A DNA stretch of 64,000 nucleotides from Aulostomus chinensis (GCA_037954235.1 JBBMOA010000003.1:7069453-7133452); one strand, 5' to 3'; counted from the stretch's first letter, positions 35,511 through 47,605 are shown. Numbers and translations: made by a program. The notes: generated from the sequence alone by a model not told the origin.

Positions 35511-36599
35511 AAAATTGACAGAGACAGAGACACAGGGATGGGGGACAAAGGGGGGAGTGATCTGAGTGGTGGTCTCTCCACTCTGAAATTGATACAATTC
35601 AATTGCAGTAAGAAACAGAAAACAAACACATGGCAGTCATTGTTGATACCACAGATGATAAAAAAAAGCTGAAATCACATGGTTTGGATGACTTTGGTCT
35701 GAAAAGTAACGTCAATTCCTCTTCTGTACAAACATACAGTCAATCCAGATGCAATTTTCTTCTTTTATAGTTGTTGTTCAGGGTTATAGGAAGTTGCTGA
35801 TTTCCACTAGTTCCAAGACACAGCCCATAATTCTTCCATGTTGACGTCACACACATAAGCCCCCTCTTCAGGGCTGCCATGACCACTGTGATGGAGAAGA
35901 GAGACTTTTGCCCAGAGTTTGTATGTGTGCCTTTTAGAAGCTTCAGCCTGCCGGGTGTTGACACATGCCTGCAACATGAATGTCAGGCTGCAGGCATCAG
36001 TCCCTCCATCAGCCCTCTGGCCAGAGGAAGTCAAGGAGCGAGGGAAAAGTAATAGCAGAGGAAAGTCCTGCAAGCAGAGAAAGGTCTCTAGTCACTCGAC
36101 AGCTTTTTCATTTGGTTTTCTTTCCGACAGGGAGAAATTGGGTTTGGTGGTTTGGGGGTGTAGGGAGGGAGGGGTCTGGTGGCATTGGTTGGTGTTTCAG
36201 ATATGAACAAAATACTGTGAACTGGACCAAACTCAATTTCAAGGCCGGAGTCCTCGAGCCTGCAAGTTCACCTCCACTGCTAAATGATGCCTTAACCTCC
36301 TCCTCACTGAAGAGGTTTTGGTTTGCTGACGCTTTGCCACTATAGAACAGGATTCTTCCATTTACATCTTGTCTGCTGGGTCCAGAGAGTCAACACAGCA
36401 CCCGAAAAAACAGTCATATTTGAGTTTCTCTGGCCAGCACCTTCATTTGTGAAGCACTTCTCTTACTCCATGTGATGACAAATCACTAAAAATGAGGATG
36501 CGTCAACAAAAAAAAGAAAGAGAGTGAAACTGACTCAAATCAGTTTTTCTACATGTAAGATAAGGAGTTAGAGGGAGGAAAAAAAGAACTTATTACTGC

Positions 36600-37165
36600 C
36601 TGTCCTCTGTTTTATTCACAAAGCCTCTGTCACATTAAAGCGTCAGGGCAGATGTACCACTAAAGCCTGTCACTTGAGAACGAGTCATCATTCAGAAAAT
36701 TGGATAAATGACTCCTACTGCCTCAAAGACAGAGACTTCTCATTTGAGGGGAAATTAAATTAATACCACTGGGAATGGCTTTGATTCTTCACAGGGTGTG
36801 CTGTTGTCCTTTAATAACAACAGTATAGCAGAGCAAAATTCCCTCTGTGAGGTGAAGAGTGCCTAAATCTACTTGTGGCAGTATGCTTCTTTCATCATGT
36901 CACTTTGGTGGGCCGAAGAGCACACAGAGGAGTGTAATTGGCGGCATCCATTTGTGACCTTGGCTAGAATGCAAAGGTCCAGTGCATCATCAATACGGGA
37001 CGACAGGATGTCTGCGCCTGGAGAGAAATTCAGGCAGCGGGCTGGTAGATGAGGTACGGATGGATGGAGGGATGAGAGAATGGTGGCGCTGCCATCTGTC
37101 TGTGTGTCCTGACCCATTGCCCCTCTCAGCAGCGCGGTGCCCAAATTAGGAGGAGTGACACACTG
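36600..37165. promoter_or_regulatory. Non-repetitive block, candidate conserved enhancer region
   Basis: Two adjacent stretches (about 36600-36840 and 36890-37165) lack repeat features, have balanced composition and are dense in transcription-factor-like cores (GTGTAATTGG, AAATTAAATTAATACC, CCTTTAATAACAAC, GGCTAATTG). No ORF is convincing. The enhancer idea is inference; cross-species conservation could not be tested here. Confidence 0.25.
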
Positions 37166-37171
37166 GCTAAT

Positions 37172-37217
<46 letters not shown>

Positions 37218-37445
37218 CAGAGAGAGTCTAAGTGTGAGTGTATTGTTGGTGCATGGGTGGGGGTGGTAGTAAAAGTAAAATTAGAAAGATCACAAAACTC
37301 TGCTTGGCATGGGGTTCTGTATGGGTAATAGTTCCATCGTCTGGATCATGAGGCCGAACTGCAGCAGACAAGTGTGCTCTCTCCCCATTAACCTGTTTTA
37401 GTATTGGCCTATTTCCCTCAGTGAATTGTGGCTATAAACTCTCCT

Positions 37446-37797
37446 TGACAGTGGTGCAGTGGTTAGAAATGTCGCCTCACAGCAAGAAGGTTCTGGGTTC
37501 GATTCCCGGCTCGGGCAGGGGATCTTTCTGTATGGAGTTTGCATGTTCTCCTTGTGCCTCCTTGGGTTCCTTCTGGGTACTCTGGCTTCCTCCCACAGTC
37601 CAAAGACATGCAAATGGAGATTACGCTAATTGGATACTCTAAATTAACTGTGAGTGGCTGTGAGTGTGAATGGTTGTCTGTCTATATGTGTTGGACCTGC
37701 GATGGACTGGCGACCTGTCCAGGGTGAACACCGCCTCTGCTCTGCTCCCCAGCCCCCCCACGACCCTGAACAAGATAAGCAGACGAAAATGGATGGA
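37446..37797 (+). repeat. SINE-like repeat, near full length
   Basis: A-box TGGTGCAGTGG, B-box GGTTCGATTCC, full body, tail AAAATGGATGGA. Within the tail half, CTCTGCTCTGCTCCCC replaces the usual CTGGGATAGGCTCC. Confidence 0.9.
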
Positions 37798-38944
37798 CTC
37801 TACTTGACCCACAAGAAGCAAGATAGTAGCACTTCCAAGAAAATCACAAAATTTGCCATAACAGCAGGGACAGGAGCCCTGTACCAAACCAGAATAGGTT
37901 TTTATCACATCTGCAAAGTGTTCTTTGCCATTCAAACACTCATAAATAGGTGTCCTGAGCTCACAAACACATTTTTCTTTTCTGCATTCACTTGAACCAA
38001 CCATCTTATTCTATTCCGCTCTCATTCACAGTTTTGCTGTTCTTGTTTTTATCCAAAATCAAAGTGTTTGCAGATTGCTAAGCATACGGCTAGATAAAGA
38101 AGACAATTGTATCGGACAATGAACTTCAGAGTTGGTTAATAGATGTATTTGGGCAGTTTTGCTTTTGTTAGCATCAGTTACAATTAACTTTAAATTAAAC
38201 AGGAATTGCATGCCTCTTTCTGCATGTTGGAGTCACACTACACCAAAATCCCTTTCTCCATTCTTGAAAACAACTCTTCAAATGAGAAGTGTCAGTACCA
38301 CGACTGTTGCTTAGTGCCTGCTGGATGACGAGCCGACATCTTAGTTTTAACTACTTGACAAGGTGAGAATTCTTCAGTCTTTATTTACTATGGAGTTTTT
38401 ATACAGCACATCAACTTACCGTGTAACACTCGCACCATGTGCTCTTTTTTAAGAATGGCAATTGATTATCACCAATAGTATGATTAAAGGCTCATCTGTC
38501 ATTGAGCTTTACACGTACAACTGTAAGGAAAAAATATGTTCGAGAATTACTTCTCCTGGCTCCAGGAGTTTTCAATACAAACTTGACCAGAGTTCATTCA
38601 CACAGTGACTGCAGCCACAACAAAGAGGACAGCTGCATATTTAAACACTGTAAGGCGCGCCATGTGCTCACAATGCCTCTTATCCCAGGAGCTTATCTCA
38701 TTAGCTGCTACTGCAAATCTGATTCTATGGAAAAAAAAGTCTCCTGTTATTCTAGCTGATGTTTTTATATTATTATTTTCTTTGCTTAGCTTACATTTGG
38801 AAAAGGTACAATTACAAAACTTATAATTGTACAGCTACCAGCCCACTTACAGATTCTATCCATGTCTGTCCATACTCCTGACATATTGTGTTGTACTGAA
38901 GACTGTAGAGGAACTAATTAAAAATTAACAAAAAAGATTTGAAG

Positions 38945-39316
38945 GCGTGGGCGACACGGTGGTGTAGTGGTTCCCTCACAGCAAGAAGGTTCCGGGTTCG
39001 AGTCCCGGCTCAGGCACGGGGTCTTCCTGTGTGGAGTTTGCATGTTCTCCCTGTGCCTGCATGGGTTCTCTCCAGGTACTCCAGCTTCCTCCCACCGTCC
39101 AAAGACATGCAAATAGGGACAAGGCTGATTGAACACTCTAAACTGATTGTAGGTATGACTGTGAGTGTGAATGGTTGTCTGTCTTTATATGTTGGCCCTG
39201 TGATGGACTGGCGACCTGTCCAGGGTGAACCCCACCTCTTGCCTGAAAGCTGCTGGGATAGGCTCCAGCCCCCCCATGAGCCTTAACAGGATAAGTGGTA
39301 GAAAATGGATGGATGG
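38945..39316 (+). repeat. SINE-like repeat, near full length
   Basis: The head GGCGACACGGTGGTGTAGTGG lacks the usual TAGCACTGTCG segment. The B-box GGTTCGAGTCC is perfect and the tail is AAAATGGATGGATGGA. Confidence 0.92.
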
Positions 39317-40020
39317 ACTGAGTGGTCTATTGTGTCTAAGTGGTGCAGCACAGGTATCATTCTTTCTGACCAATAAAATTGTCATTTTCTGTTACACATG
39401 TCGTATTTGTACCTGAACTGTGCCCATTTGTGCATCGATGGGTGTATTATTCTCAAAAGGAGGTGTGGTCAGCTACAATGTTAACGTGTAACCATAAAAA
39501 AGCAAGAAAAAAATCATTGGTTCCGTATTTGCCTTTCTATTTAAAGGGCACAATTTTCAGAAAGTAGGATGCATGCAACACAGCTACACAAACAGACAAG
39601 CACACAGACACAAGTAAAAGATATCAACTAAAACAATACAAAGGGAAAGGTTATTTGGTGTGCATCCTGACTGGTTCACCTGCTGGATTCCTGCTGCTCC
39701 AGTAGATGGTCTGCTCACACGCCTTGAGATTAGTGCAGGGGGCACAGCAGCAGCACTTCATTGATTATTTAAATCTCCGAGAGGATTAGCGTGTCAGGAG
39801 CTTGCTAGGTCCAAACCTATTCATCATTGCTTCTCAGAGTGCAAAAGGATTGAAACATTCATTGCTGCTGAAGAGACCTTGTTTTCATCTTTTAAAGAAA
39901 AATGGCCTAAAGTGTTTAGTTTCAATGAAGCTTTCAATAAAAATCCAAGAAAAAGGAGGAAAGAGAAAACAAAGCCAACATCAAAAATAAAAAGAAATGC
40001 GTGAAATGTTTTAGGCCTTA

Positions 40021-40025
<5 letters not shown>

Positions 40026-40081
<56 letters not shown>
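40026..40081. repeat. (CA)n microsatellite
   Basis: About 28 uninterrupted CA units next to the 40093 repeat block. Confidence 0.95.
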
Positions 40082-40087
<6 letters not shown>

Positions 40088-40092
40088 CGTTT

Positions 40093-40195
40093 TTGGTTTG
40101 AAACGGAACTTACCAGCTTACTTTCGTTCTCTGACTGTTCATTTTAAAAAAAGGGTTAGAAAAAAATCTAACAAACAAAATGTACACAGACCTTT
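40093..40195. repeat. Copy of the TTTTTGGTTT...GTACACAGACC repeat
   Basis: Shares order and spacing of TTTTTGGTTTGAAAC, ACCAGCTTACTTTC, CTCTGACTGTT and GTACACAGACC with 42776-42872. Both are parts of an AT-rich interspersed element. Confidence 0.7.
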
Positions 40196-40321
40196 CATGC
40201 ACTGTTAATGTGACTTGAAGTGAGTGTCATCCTATATTCTTGGGTGAAATGAGATTAGTTATGACAATTTATCAGACTTCCACATGTGAAATAATTTAGC
40301 TGTTCAATAACTTAACCATAT

Positions 40322-40670
40322 ATCCATCCATTCATTTTCTTCCACTTCTCCTGTTAAGGGTCGTGGGGGGGTGGAGCCTATCCCAGCGGCTTTCGGGCGA
40401 GAGGCAGGGTTCACCCAGGACTGGTCACCAGTCCATTGCAGGGCCAACACATATAGACAGACAACCTCTCACACCCACAGTCACTCACAGTTAATTTAGA
40501 GTATCCAGTCAGCCTAGTCCCCATTTGCATGTCTTTGGACTGTGGGAGGAAGCCGGAGTGCCCGGAGAGAACATAGACTCCACACAGAGAGATCCTGTGC
40601 CCGAGCCGGAACTCAACCCAGAACCTTCTTGCTGTGAGGCAAGAGTGCTAACCACTGCACCACCGTCCAT
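40322..40670 (-). repeat. SINE-like repeat, near full length, minus strand
   Basis: Begins ATCCATCCATTCATTTTCTTCC and ends with the reverse-complement head GCTAACCACTGCACCACCGT. The B-box region reads GGAACTCAACCCAGAACC on the plus strand, i.e. mutated. Confidence 0.92.
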
Positions 40671-41939
40671 ATTCTGAAACTTTTCTGATGTGATGTAATT
40701 GGGATATGAAATTGTATTTTTAAAATCATACTTGATATATTTATTTATTTATGTTTATCAAAGAACATTACATTACAGATCATATCAAATCAAATGCCGT
40801 AGATGACCTTGAGGGTATGTTCGCAGTGTGACTTCTGCTGGTAATTTTTTTTGTAAATGAATAACATGGATTTCATGAGGGGAAAACAAAAAAGGTGTTT
40901 TTGGAGCTCTGGTGTAGAGAGGGGATCTTCACCTCATGTTCTGTAAACAACACACTGGAAAGAAATCTGTCACCATGTCATCTTCACAATGATAATATGG
41001 ATTGTATGCCAGTGCGGGTATGAGTTTTGAAATGGGCAGATATATGTTAGTGGGAAAATTGTGTAGATCCACTGATAAATCTGTCCTCAGAATACTATAA
41101 TACTGCTACACTATTTTCAGCATACACGGTTTGTAAAGCTGTGTGATGCTTGATTCTTTTTAAACCTCTCGGTTAATGTAAGAACTAATTTCCACTCTAT
41201 ATTTATCCATAAATGGACGAAGACATCCTTAACCAGCTTTCACATAAATTTGCCATCTACACCAGCTTTCTGCACCTCTGCGAAGGCTCCACCGGCCATG
41301 AGACCATGCAAGACGTCACGCTGTTTGCCAATTAGACTTAACAGCTACCATTAGAACTTCCGAAATTGGGGGGGACAAGAAGTCGTCCATGTACCTGGAT
41401 ATAGCCGAGTTGGTTAACATAGGGAAATTTGCAACAGGAATAAGTGACAGAACTACACATGTAACCACACCAAATGCAAAATAAATCAGAATCAGGCATT
41501 CGGAAGAGGGATGGTCCTGACCAACTGGACACAATCAGGACAGATGAAATACCTGTATTTGTAGTACAGCCAACAAAGTGCAGCATGCCCGGAAGGGAGC
41601 CCTGATGGGAGCCTGATGAAATCCCTAACTAGGTCTGGGACTGGATCTCACGTGGCTGAAGAGTAGAAAAGAACCATAAAAGGGCTGCTGCCATCTGCCA
41701 AATACGCCCGAAATTGGAGATCTCAGGGTTGGAATGAGTGTCTGAGTGGAGTGGGTCTATTAACCAGCCCCCAGAATTATTCCATAAGGTGGCCAACGTT
41801 ACTGCAAACGGCTGCAAAAATGTATCAATATGCTCAAAAAGCATTTACAAGGGGAAAATATGTTTTAATTGGCTATAATTCAATGCGCTGGACTTTTGTT
41901 TTGATGTTCGGACACTTCCTGTCTGTCACTGGCATTAAT

Positions 41940-42730
41940 ATTTTGTTTAAGATCAAAAACGAAAAGAGAGATTTTGTAACGGACTGTGTACCTTCCGTTC
42001 ATTCTATTTTCAATTTTCAAATGCAAATTAGAAAACAAAAAAACTGTATTTTTTCTATTTCCATTTCCGAAACAGAAGGTACACCGACCCCGATTTATTG
42101 CCCTGATAGCAACCTCTAATTGTGTGTCGGATACATGTCCCCTCCTGGAAATCAAAATCTCCTGACATTTATTTCAGAACATCCTTACTGCATACCTAAT
42201 TATAATAAAGTGGAAATGTCCATGCACGAGAAATTTTGAGGTATCATGTCTCTTACTAAATCCCCGTAGGGCTCCAGGGACACCGTCTCATCCAGGCTTC
42301 AAACTCGCTGCCAACTGAACCTGCTATGTTTTGCGAAAACGGCTAAAATATGCTTATTGCGGAAAAAAGGCTTAAACACTCATGCCCGTTACTCTGCTTC
42401 CAGTTCACCTTTTAAAAATACCTTTAAAAGAATCCCTGCAGATTTTTTTTTTTTAAATTTTGGATTAACAGATTGAATTCTTTGTGTTTATCTCGAAATA
42501 AAAAAAAATCTGGAATAAAAAAAAAACAAAATCCAATTTTATGGCTGTATTTGAATGGAAAACAGCTAATGTTCTTTTTTTTTTTAAATCTGCTACATAT
42601 ATCAAAAAAGAAAAATGCCCTGTTTTTTGTTTTCCAATATGCCTTTCAAAATTGAAAACAGAATGAACTTGAAGGTACACAGACCTGTAAAAATCACCGT
42701 TATTTGATTTTGGTTTCTCTGTTTTTTCAT
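41940..42730. mobile_element. Foldback-like AT-rich element with roughly 60-100 bp inverted arms
   Basis: The arm at 41981-42036 (GTGTACCTTCCGTTCATTCT) is mirrored by 42628-42685 (AGAATGAACTTGAAGGTACAC on the plus strand, with mismatches). Weaker similarity continues outward on both sides. The interior is T/A-rich and non-coding. Confidence 0.6.
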
Positions 42731-42775
42731 TTCAAACAAAAACACAAAACAAAATTCAGGCTGTTTTTTTCATCA

Positions 42776-42872
42776 GTTTTTGGTTTAAAACAGAAAACCA
42801 AACTACCAGCTTACTTTCTTTCTCTGACTGTTTGGTTTAAAGGAAAAAATCAAACTAATGAAACGTACACGG
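42776..42872. repeat. Second copy of the TTTTTGGTTT...GTACAC repeat
   Basis: Direct-repeat partner of 40093-40195; contains ACCAGCTTACTTTC and CTCTGACTGTTTGG followed by GTACACGGATCC. Confidence 0.7.
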
Positions 42873-42967
42873 ATCCTGCAGGGGTTTTCTGTTCAAAGGG
42901 CTGTTTTCCGATACGGATTTCAGCATGTTTCCAAAATGGATGCTCCCTCTCACTTATTTATTGGTCT

Positions 42968-43580
42968 GGAACTGTCAGGCAGGGACTCAAGGCAGGACTA
43001 AGACGCAGAGAAATGAGTGAACAATTGGCTTTATTCCACTCTGGAGACCTCAGACAAAGTGACAACAAAATGGCTATGAAATCTTAGCTTAGGAAAAAAG
43101 AATTACAAACAAAGGAGGAAAAACAAAGAGCTATGAACATTAATGATTGTAAAATTTACAAACAACAAAAAAAATCACTCGTGAAGAGGAAAACCAAAGG
43201 GCTGTGTAACTGAACAATTGCAAAATTTACAAACAAAAAAATCACTTGTGAAGATGAAAACCAAAGGGCTATGAACTTTAATGATTATAAAAATTACAAA
43301 AGATATCCCTCTTTTCGAGGTTCAGTCAGTTTACTTTAACAGTGGCTATGGCTAAGGCTAAGGACATGGACATGGACATGGGCAAGGGCTCGGGTGCAGA
43401 GAAAAGACAAAGACACTCTGGCACAGGACAAGGTGAACGCAGACTATTTAAACACATGGAGTGAAACGGAGCACAGATGGAAACACTTAGGGCAATCAGA
43501 CGGACACAAGTGACCTGAAGGGCAAGTGACCTGATACAACAGGAGAGTTAATTTTCACAATAATACTAACATGAGCTAAA
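42968..43580 (-). mobile_element. LTR-type repeat, antisense, with internal roughly 68-bp tandem repeats
   Basis: Resembles the leader of the 5724-6731 insertion and 51690-52165. On the minus strand it has a TATA-like TTTAAATAGTCTGC context near 43445 and an AATAAAGCC polyadenylation-type signal near 43030. Between 43111 and 43300 there are about 2.7 copies of a 68-bp unit (each with CCAAAGGGCT and AAATTTACAAACAA), and at 43345-43385 hexamer runs (GGCTAA, GGACAT). I infer a solitary LTR or promoter-bearing retroelement end; termini are not defined. Confidence 0.4.
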
Positions 43581-43581
43581 A

Positions 43582-46500
43582 ATGTCCACCCTGTCAGCAA
43601 GGCTCCCATGTCAGGGTGGACAGGGTTCATGACAGGGTGGACATGCACATAGTTTAGGTCACATGCTGATAATGTTACACATATTACAATAGCTATTAAT
43701 AGAATCCTATATTGTAATCAATCAATTGATCGATCCATACAATAGAGTCCTGTATTTATTTATTCCCTGTGTAATTACACACCCTTTATAACAGTAGATA
43801 CCATAGTAAGAATGGATTTTTTTTTTGGCAATATCAGTATTAGCAAGCCTACTTTACTGGGACCACTAAATAAAGTGTATAAGGGAATTTTGAATGATCT
43901 TTTTGAGAATGAGATCAAAAGGAGCTGAGATAGCAAGGAGATATAAGGAACGTCGTGATGCTGACCCGGACAGAAGAAGAAAGTACCTTGAGAAAGAAAG
44001 GGACAAATGGAAAAAAGACAGAGAGACTGGAAAGAAGAAGGATGTCAATAAGCTCAGTGAGAGAGAGAAGAGGGCAAAAAGAAAGAAATGGAGAGGGGCA
44101 AAGTGTCAAGCCAGAACCAGAAACAGGGCCAGTACTTTGCTGCAGTCAGAGACATCACCCAACTGAGCCAGGGCCCTCCAGATTAGATCATTGGAAATTT
44201 AGCTGATGAGACTTATTAGAAAGTTTAGATTTATTTGAAGGACAATTATCAACTGTTTGTGTCCCCATAAAATGATATATTATGAACTAACTTGCTAAAA
44301 TCTTACTAAACACCCTTACAAGTATTTTGTGTTTCAGACAACAGCGTCAAGGGGAAACAATTTGAAGAAGTTTGAGGAGAAAACTGAAAAAAACAGATTG
44401 AAATATTGGAGGCACAGCTCGCAAAAGAGAAAACTAAAACTGAGAAATATAAGAAGCGGTTTCATAGGGCCAAGAAAGAACGTGCATCCAAATCACCACG
44501 TACAAAAGTCAATGCTTTGTTGGCACACCAAAAAGTAAATTCACCCTTCAAAAGAGCTCTTCTTTTCCATACATCCCTGATTGAAGAAAAAGAAGAAAAT
44601 ATGTACTTGCAAAAACAAACAGAGAGAAGCAGTTGATAGCAAATGTGGTCAGTGTAAATATTCAGAAAAAAGTATAAGCTCCAAAGGTATGCTCAGACTG
44701 TTTTTGGCTACACTAACAAAAGTATCCTGTGGATGTTACCTACCATGGGAGGAGGTGCGTCAGTCAAAATGAGATTAGGAACAAAGTAACATCATTTTTT
44801 TCTTTGAGATGATGTTAGTCACATGAAAACTGGCTGCAAACAAATAGTCACATGGCTGAAGAAAAAGATGCAAAAGAGGTTGCTCACTGATACAATGAAG
44901 AACTTACATACTGTAGGAGGTTTCTCTCTGAGCACATTGGCCACATGTCATACACCTCCTTTTACCGTCTCAGACCCTTTTGGGTGGTAAACCACTCTTC
45001 CTCTGACTGTGACACGTCTCTGCAAAAAGCATGAGAACTTGCAGTTCATTGCCAATGCCTTGCAGGGCCGAGGGTTACTGTCCTCAAGAAATATTGAGGA
45101 AATGTCTGAAGCAACAATGTGTGACCCGAAAGCCAAGGTCTGTGCTTATGGTGAATGCAACGAATGCTTCCTAACTTGTCACCCGATTCTGAAAACTCCT
45201 GGGGAAGAGAACATTAGTTTAACTCGGTGGAGGACCTAGAAGATCACAAAGGATGAGAAGCTGTCAACAATTACAGTGAAAAAGAAGATAACAATAACGG
45301 AGCATGACCTTAACACAGATTTCCAGGAGAGGCTTCTCCGTTTTAGGCCCCATGTCTTCAACATTAAATGGCAGTTTGAGCCTACAGGGAGCTCAGGAGA
45401 AGCCTGAAGCACAACGAATCCCTCTTGCATATAGATTTTAGTGAAAATTACTCATGCAAGTACAGCAAAGAAATCCAATCTGTGCATTTTGGAGGCTCAC
45501 ACAAGCAGGCCAGTCTGCACACTGGAGTGCTCTACACCACTGGTGAACAAGCGCCACACACCTTCTCCATATCACCCTCCAGAAGACACGACCCTGTGGC
45601 CATCTGGGCCCACCTTGATCCAGTACCGAAGGTAGCGGAGAGCGACACCCTCAAGTCGGCATACTTAATTTTTTTTCAGTGATGGGCCTGCAACGCAGTA
45701 TTGACAAAAGGGAAAATTCTTCAACCTCTCAACGGAACCCTACAAGCATGGCTTCAAAGAAATAACGTGGAATTTCTTTGAGGCTAGTCATGGGAAGGGG
45801 GCACCAGATGGAGTGGGTGGGGCCCTCAAGCGGTCAGCAGACCGGATTGTAGCCCATGGAGGAGACACTCCTGATGCCAAGATCTTGTATGACAAGTTGA
45901 AAAGCCTGGACTGTCGAGCTGTTCTTCATCCCAGAAAGGGATATTGAGTCAAAGGCTGAGGTACCTGCAATAGCTGCCATAAAAGGCACTATGAGAATCC
46001 ACCAAGTTATCAGTCTGTCACCTGGCCAAATGAAATACAGAGACATTTCATGTCTGTGTAAAAGGGAGGAAGGTATTTTGGACTGCCCCTGCTTTAACCT
46101 TTAAGAGGTTACTCTAGCTAATGTTCCTGTTTTATCTGACGAGTCCTCAGCACGTGGAAAGACACCAGATAATCCTAGGAGACCAGAAATGATTGCGGTA
46201 AAGCACATTGGAGAGTGGTGTGTTGTTAATTACGACAATGAAGCATACCCAGGTGTCATCATGGATGCAGAGTGAAAGTCAAGTGCATGCACCGCCATGG
46301 CATAAACAAGTTTCATTGGCCAAGTCTTTGAGCTGACATTTGTTGGTGCCATGACTGGCAGGTACTTTGCTTAATACCAGAACCACAGTCTCTGAACAAG
46401 CGTTCTATACAGATTGAAACATCTGCATGGAAGTATAGTAGACTGATATTTTTGTCAAATTCTGTTTTTTTTCAAATCAGCTGTTCTCCACTTAAAAACA

Positions 46501-47144
46501 TGTTTCTTCTTGTTCTATAATTGAATGTTTGACTTTCACTGTGCAGAATGATCTACAGAGTTCAACACTAGAATGCTGCATTAATGGCTCCTTTTGGGCA
46601 TCTATATTGAGTGGAGCATTCAGGTCGAGTGGATGAAAACCAGTCTGTTCAACTGGTAGAAGTTTTCCCTACATGGGAAAAGAACCTCTGGCATTTTTGT
46701 TTATTGCTGTTGGTTTTATATAATTTACGTCAGATTTATTGTATTTTTGGGCCATTCAATGACATTTCCACCCTTTCGTGTCACTGTCCACCCTGTCATT
46801 TTCATGTTCTATGAAAATAAACAAATTATTTTCACAAGTTAGCAAAATCTTTTTTGTTATTCCTTTATAAACAAATGAGGACCAAATAGGATTATTTGAA
46901 AGTTTGATCAGATGTCTTTGTTGTTCGATTATATTTAGAAAAGCAAGTGCAACTCTTGCAGATTTTTTTTTAGAGAAACCAATAGTTTGTCAAAATTTCA
47001 TTATTATCCAAATACTTTTCCCATCAACTAAAATATATTTTTGAGAAAGTGACTAAATACTTTCTGAAAATGTACATTTTGTAATTACTATGTATTTACA
47101 ATGTACTTACTCTACTTTGAAATTGTCTCTGACAGGGTGGACAT
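43582..47144 (+). mobile_element. 3.56-kb DNA transposon of unassigned type with perfect 16-bp TIRs
   Basis: The ends are exact inverted repeats: ATGTCCACCCTGTCAG at 43582-43597 and its reverse complement at 47129-47144. Further copies of the 14-base core lie subterminally at 43609-43622, 43630-43644 and 46785-46798 in alternating orientation, like transposase-binding sites. Between them is a broken plus-strand gene (43910-46440). The only flank identity is an AT dinucleotide at the very ends, so target-site duplication is 2 bp (AT) or not determined. A smaller alternative element, 43630-46798, is possible using the inner repeats. Confidence 0.65.
43910..46440 (+). pseudogene. Transposase-like multi-exon gene with DFSENYS and SHGKGAPDGVGG motifs
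   Basis: The coding remnant is readable in pieces. Region 1 (43910-44170) is highly basic, ARRYKERRDADPDRRRKYLE then KLSEREKRAKRKKW, a likely DNA-binding start. After an intron-like gap (acceptor GTGTTTCAG at about 44337), region 2 (44338-44640) is a Lys/Glu-rich coiled coil (AQLAKEKTKTEKYKKRFHRA). Region 3 (45009-45239) has a Cys-rich stretch, CDPKAKVCAYGECNECFLTC. Region 4 (45425-45630) begins HIDFSENYSCKYSKEIQ, an RNase H-like first-Asp setting. Region 5 (about 45740-45900) has NFFEASHGKGAPDGVGGALK with KRSAD after it. Region 6 (46141-46275) is IGEWCVVNYDNEAYPGVI, like a small Tudor/chromo-type fold, followed by MHRHGINKFHWPS in a shifted frame. Stops and frameshifts separate the pieces. 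I know similar multi-copy uncharacterised proteins from animal genomes but cannot name a superfamily. Confidence 0.6.
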
Positions 47145-47600
47145 ATTTTGCTGTTTTCATCTACATTGTCTGCTTGCAGTTAATTTATAAAAACAGTGGG
47201 AGCTTGACCAATATGCATCTAACTGCATAACATCTACTTAATACAATGAGTATGAAATTCAGTGGAAAATCTCATCTTTTTTTTAGGAGAAATGATGAAG
47301 TCTCAAATGCACCTTATGGTGATATTGACTCCTTTAGTACATCCTGGTGTATGCAAGAAGTACTATTAACACTAAGTCTAGAGGCTAAGTCTCGCAAATT
47401 CCAAATATTGTTTGGTATCACCTACCTCAAGAACATACACACACTGGGATGTGTGCGAGGGTCCACTCATCTCTGCTTGTAGTTTTGATTAGGGTTTTAT
47501 CATCAGTGCCAGGGGCCAAACGTTTGCCTTGGTAGAGGTATGCAATCTGGATGTGCTTGCTAATTTTAATTTCTGGATCTTTTTTTTAATATGTGAGTCT
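46860..47600. other. AT-rich stretch with the right end of the unassigned transposon
   Basis: Non-coding. It holds the terminal repeat at 47129-47144. The open frame at 47246-47482 has no recognisable motif. Confidence 0.5.
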
Positions 47601-47605
47601 TATCT

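Noticed and set aside
41316..41844. Overlapping antisense open frames
   Set aside because: No motif; probably chance in unassigned sequence.
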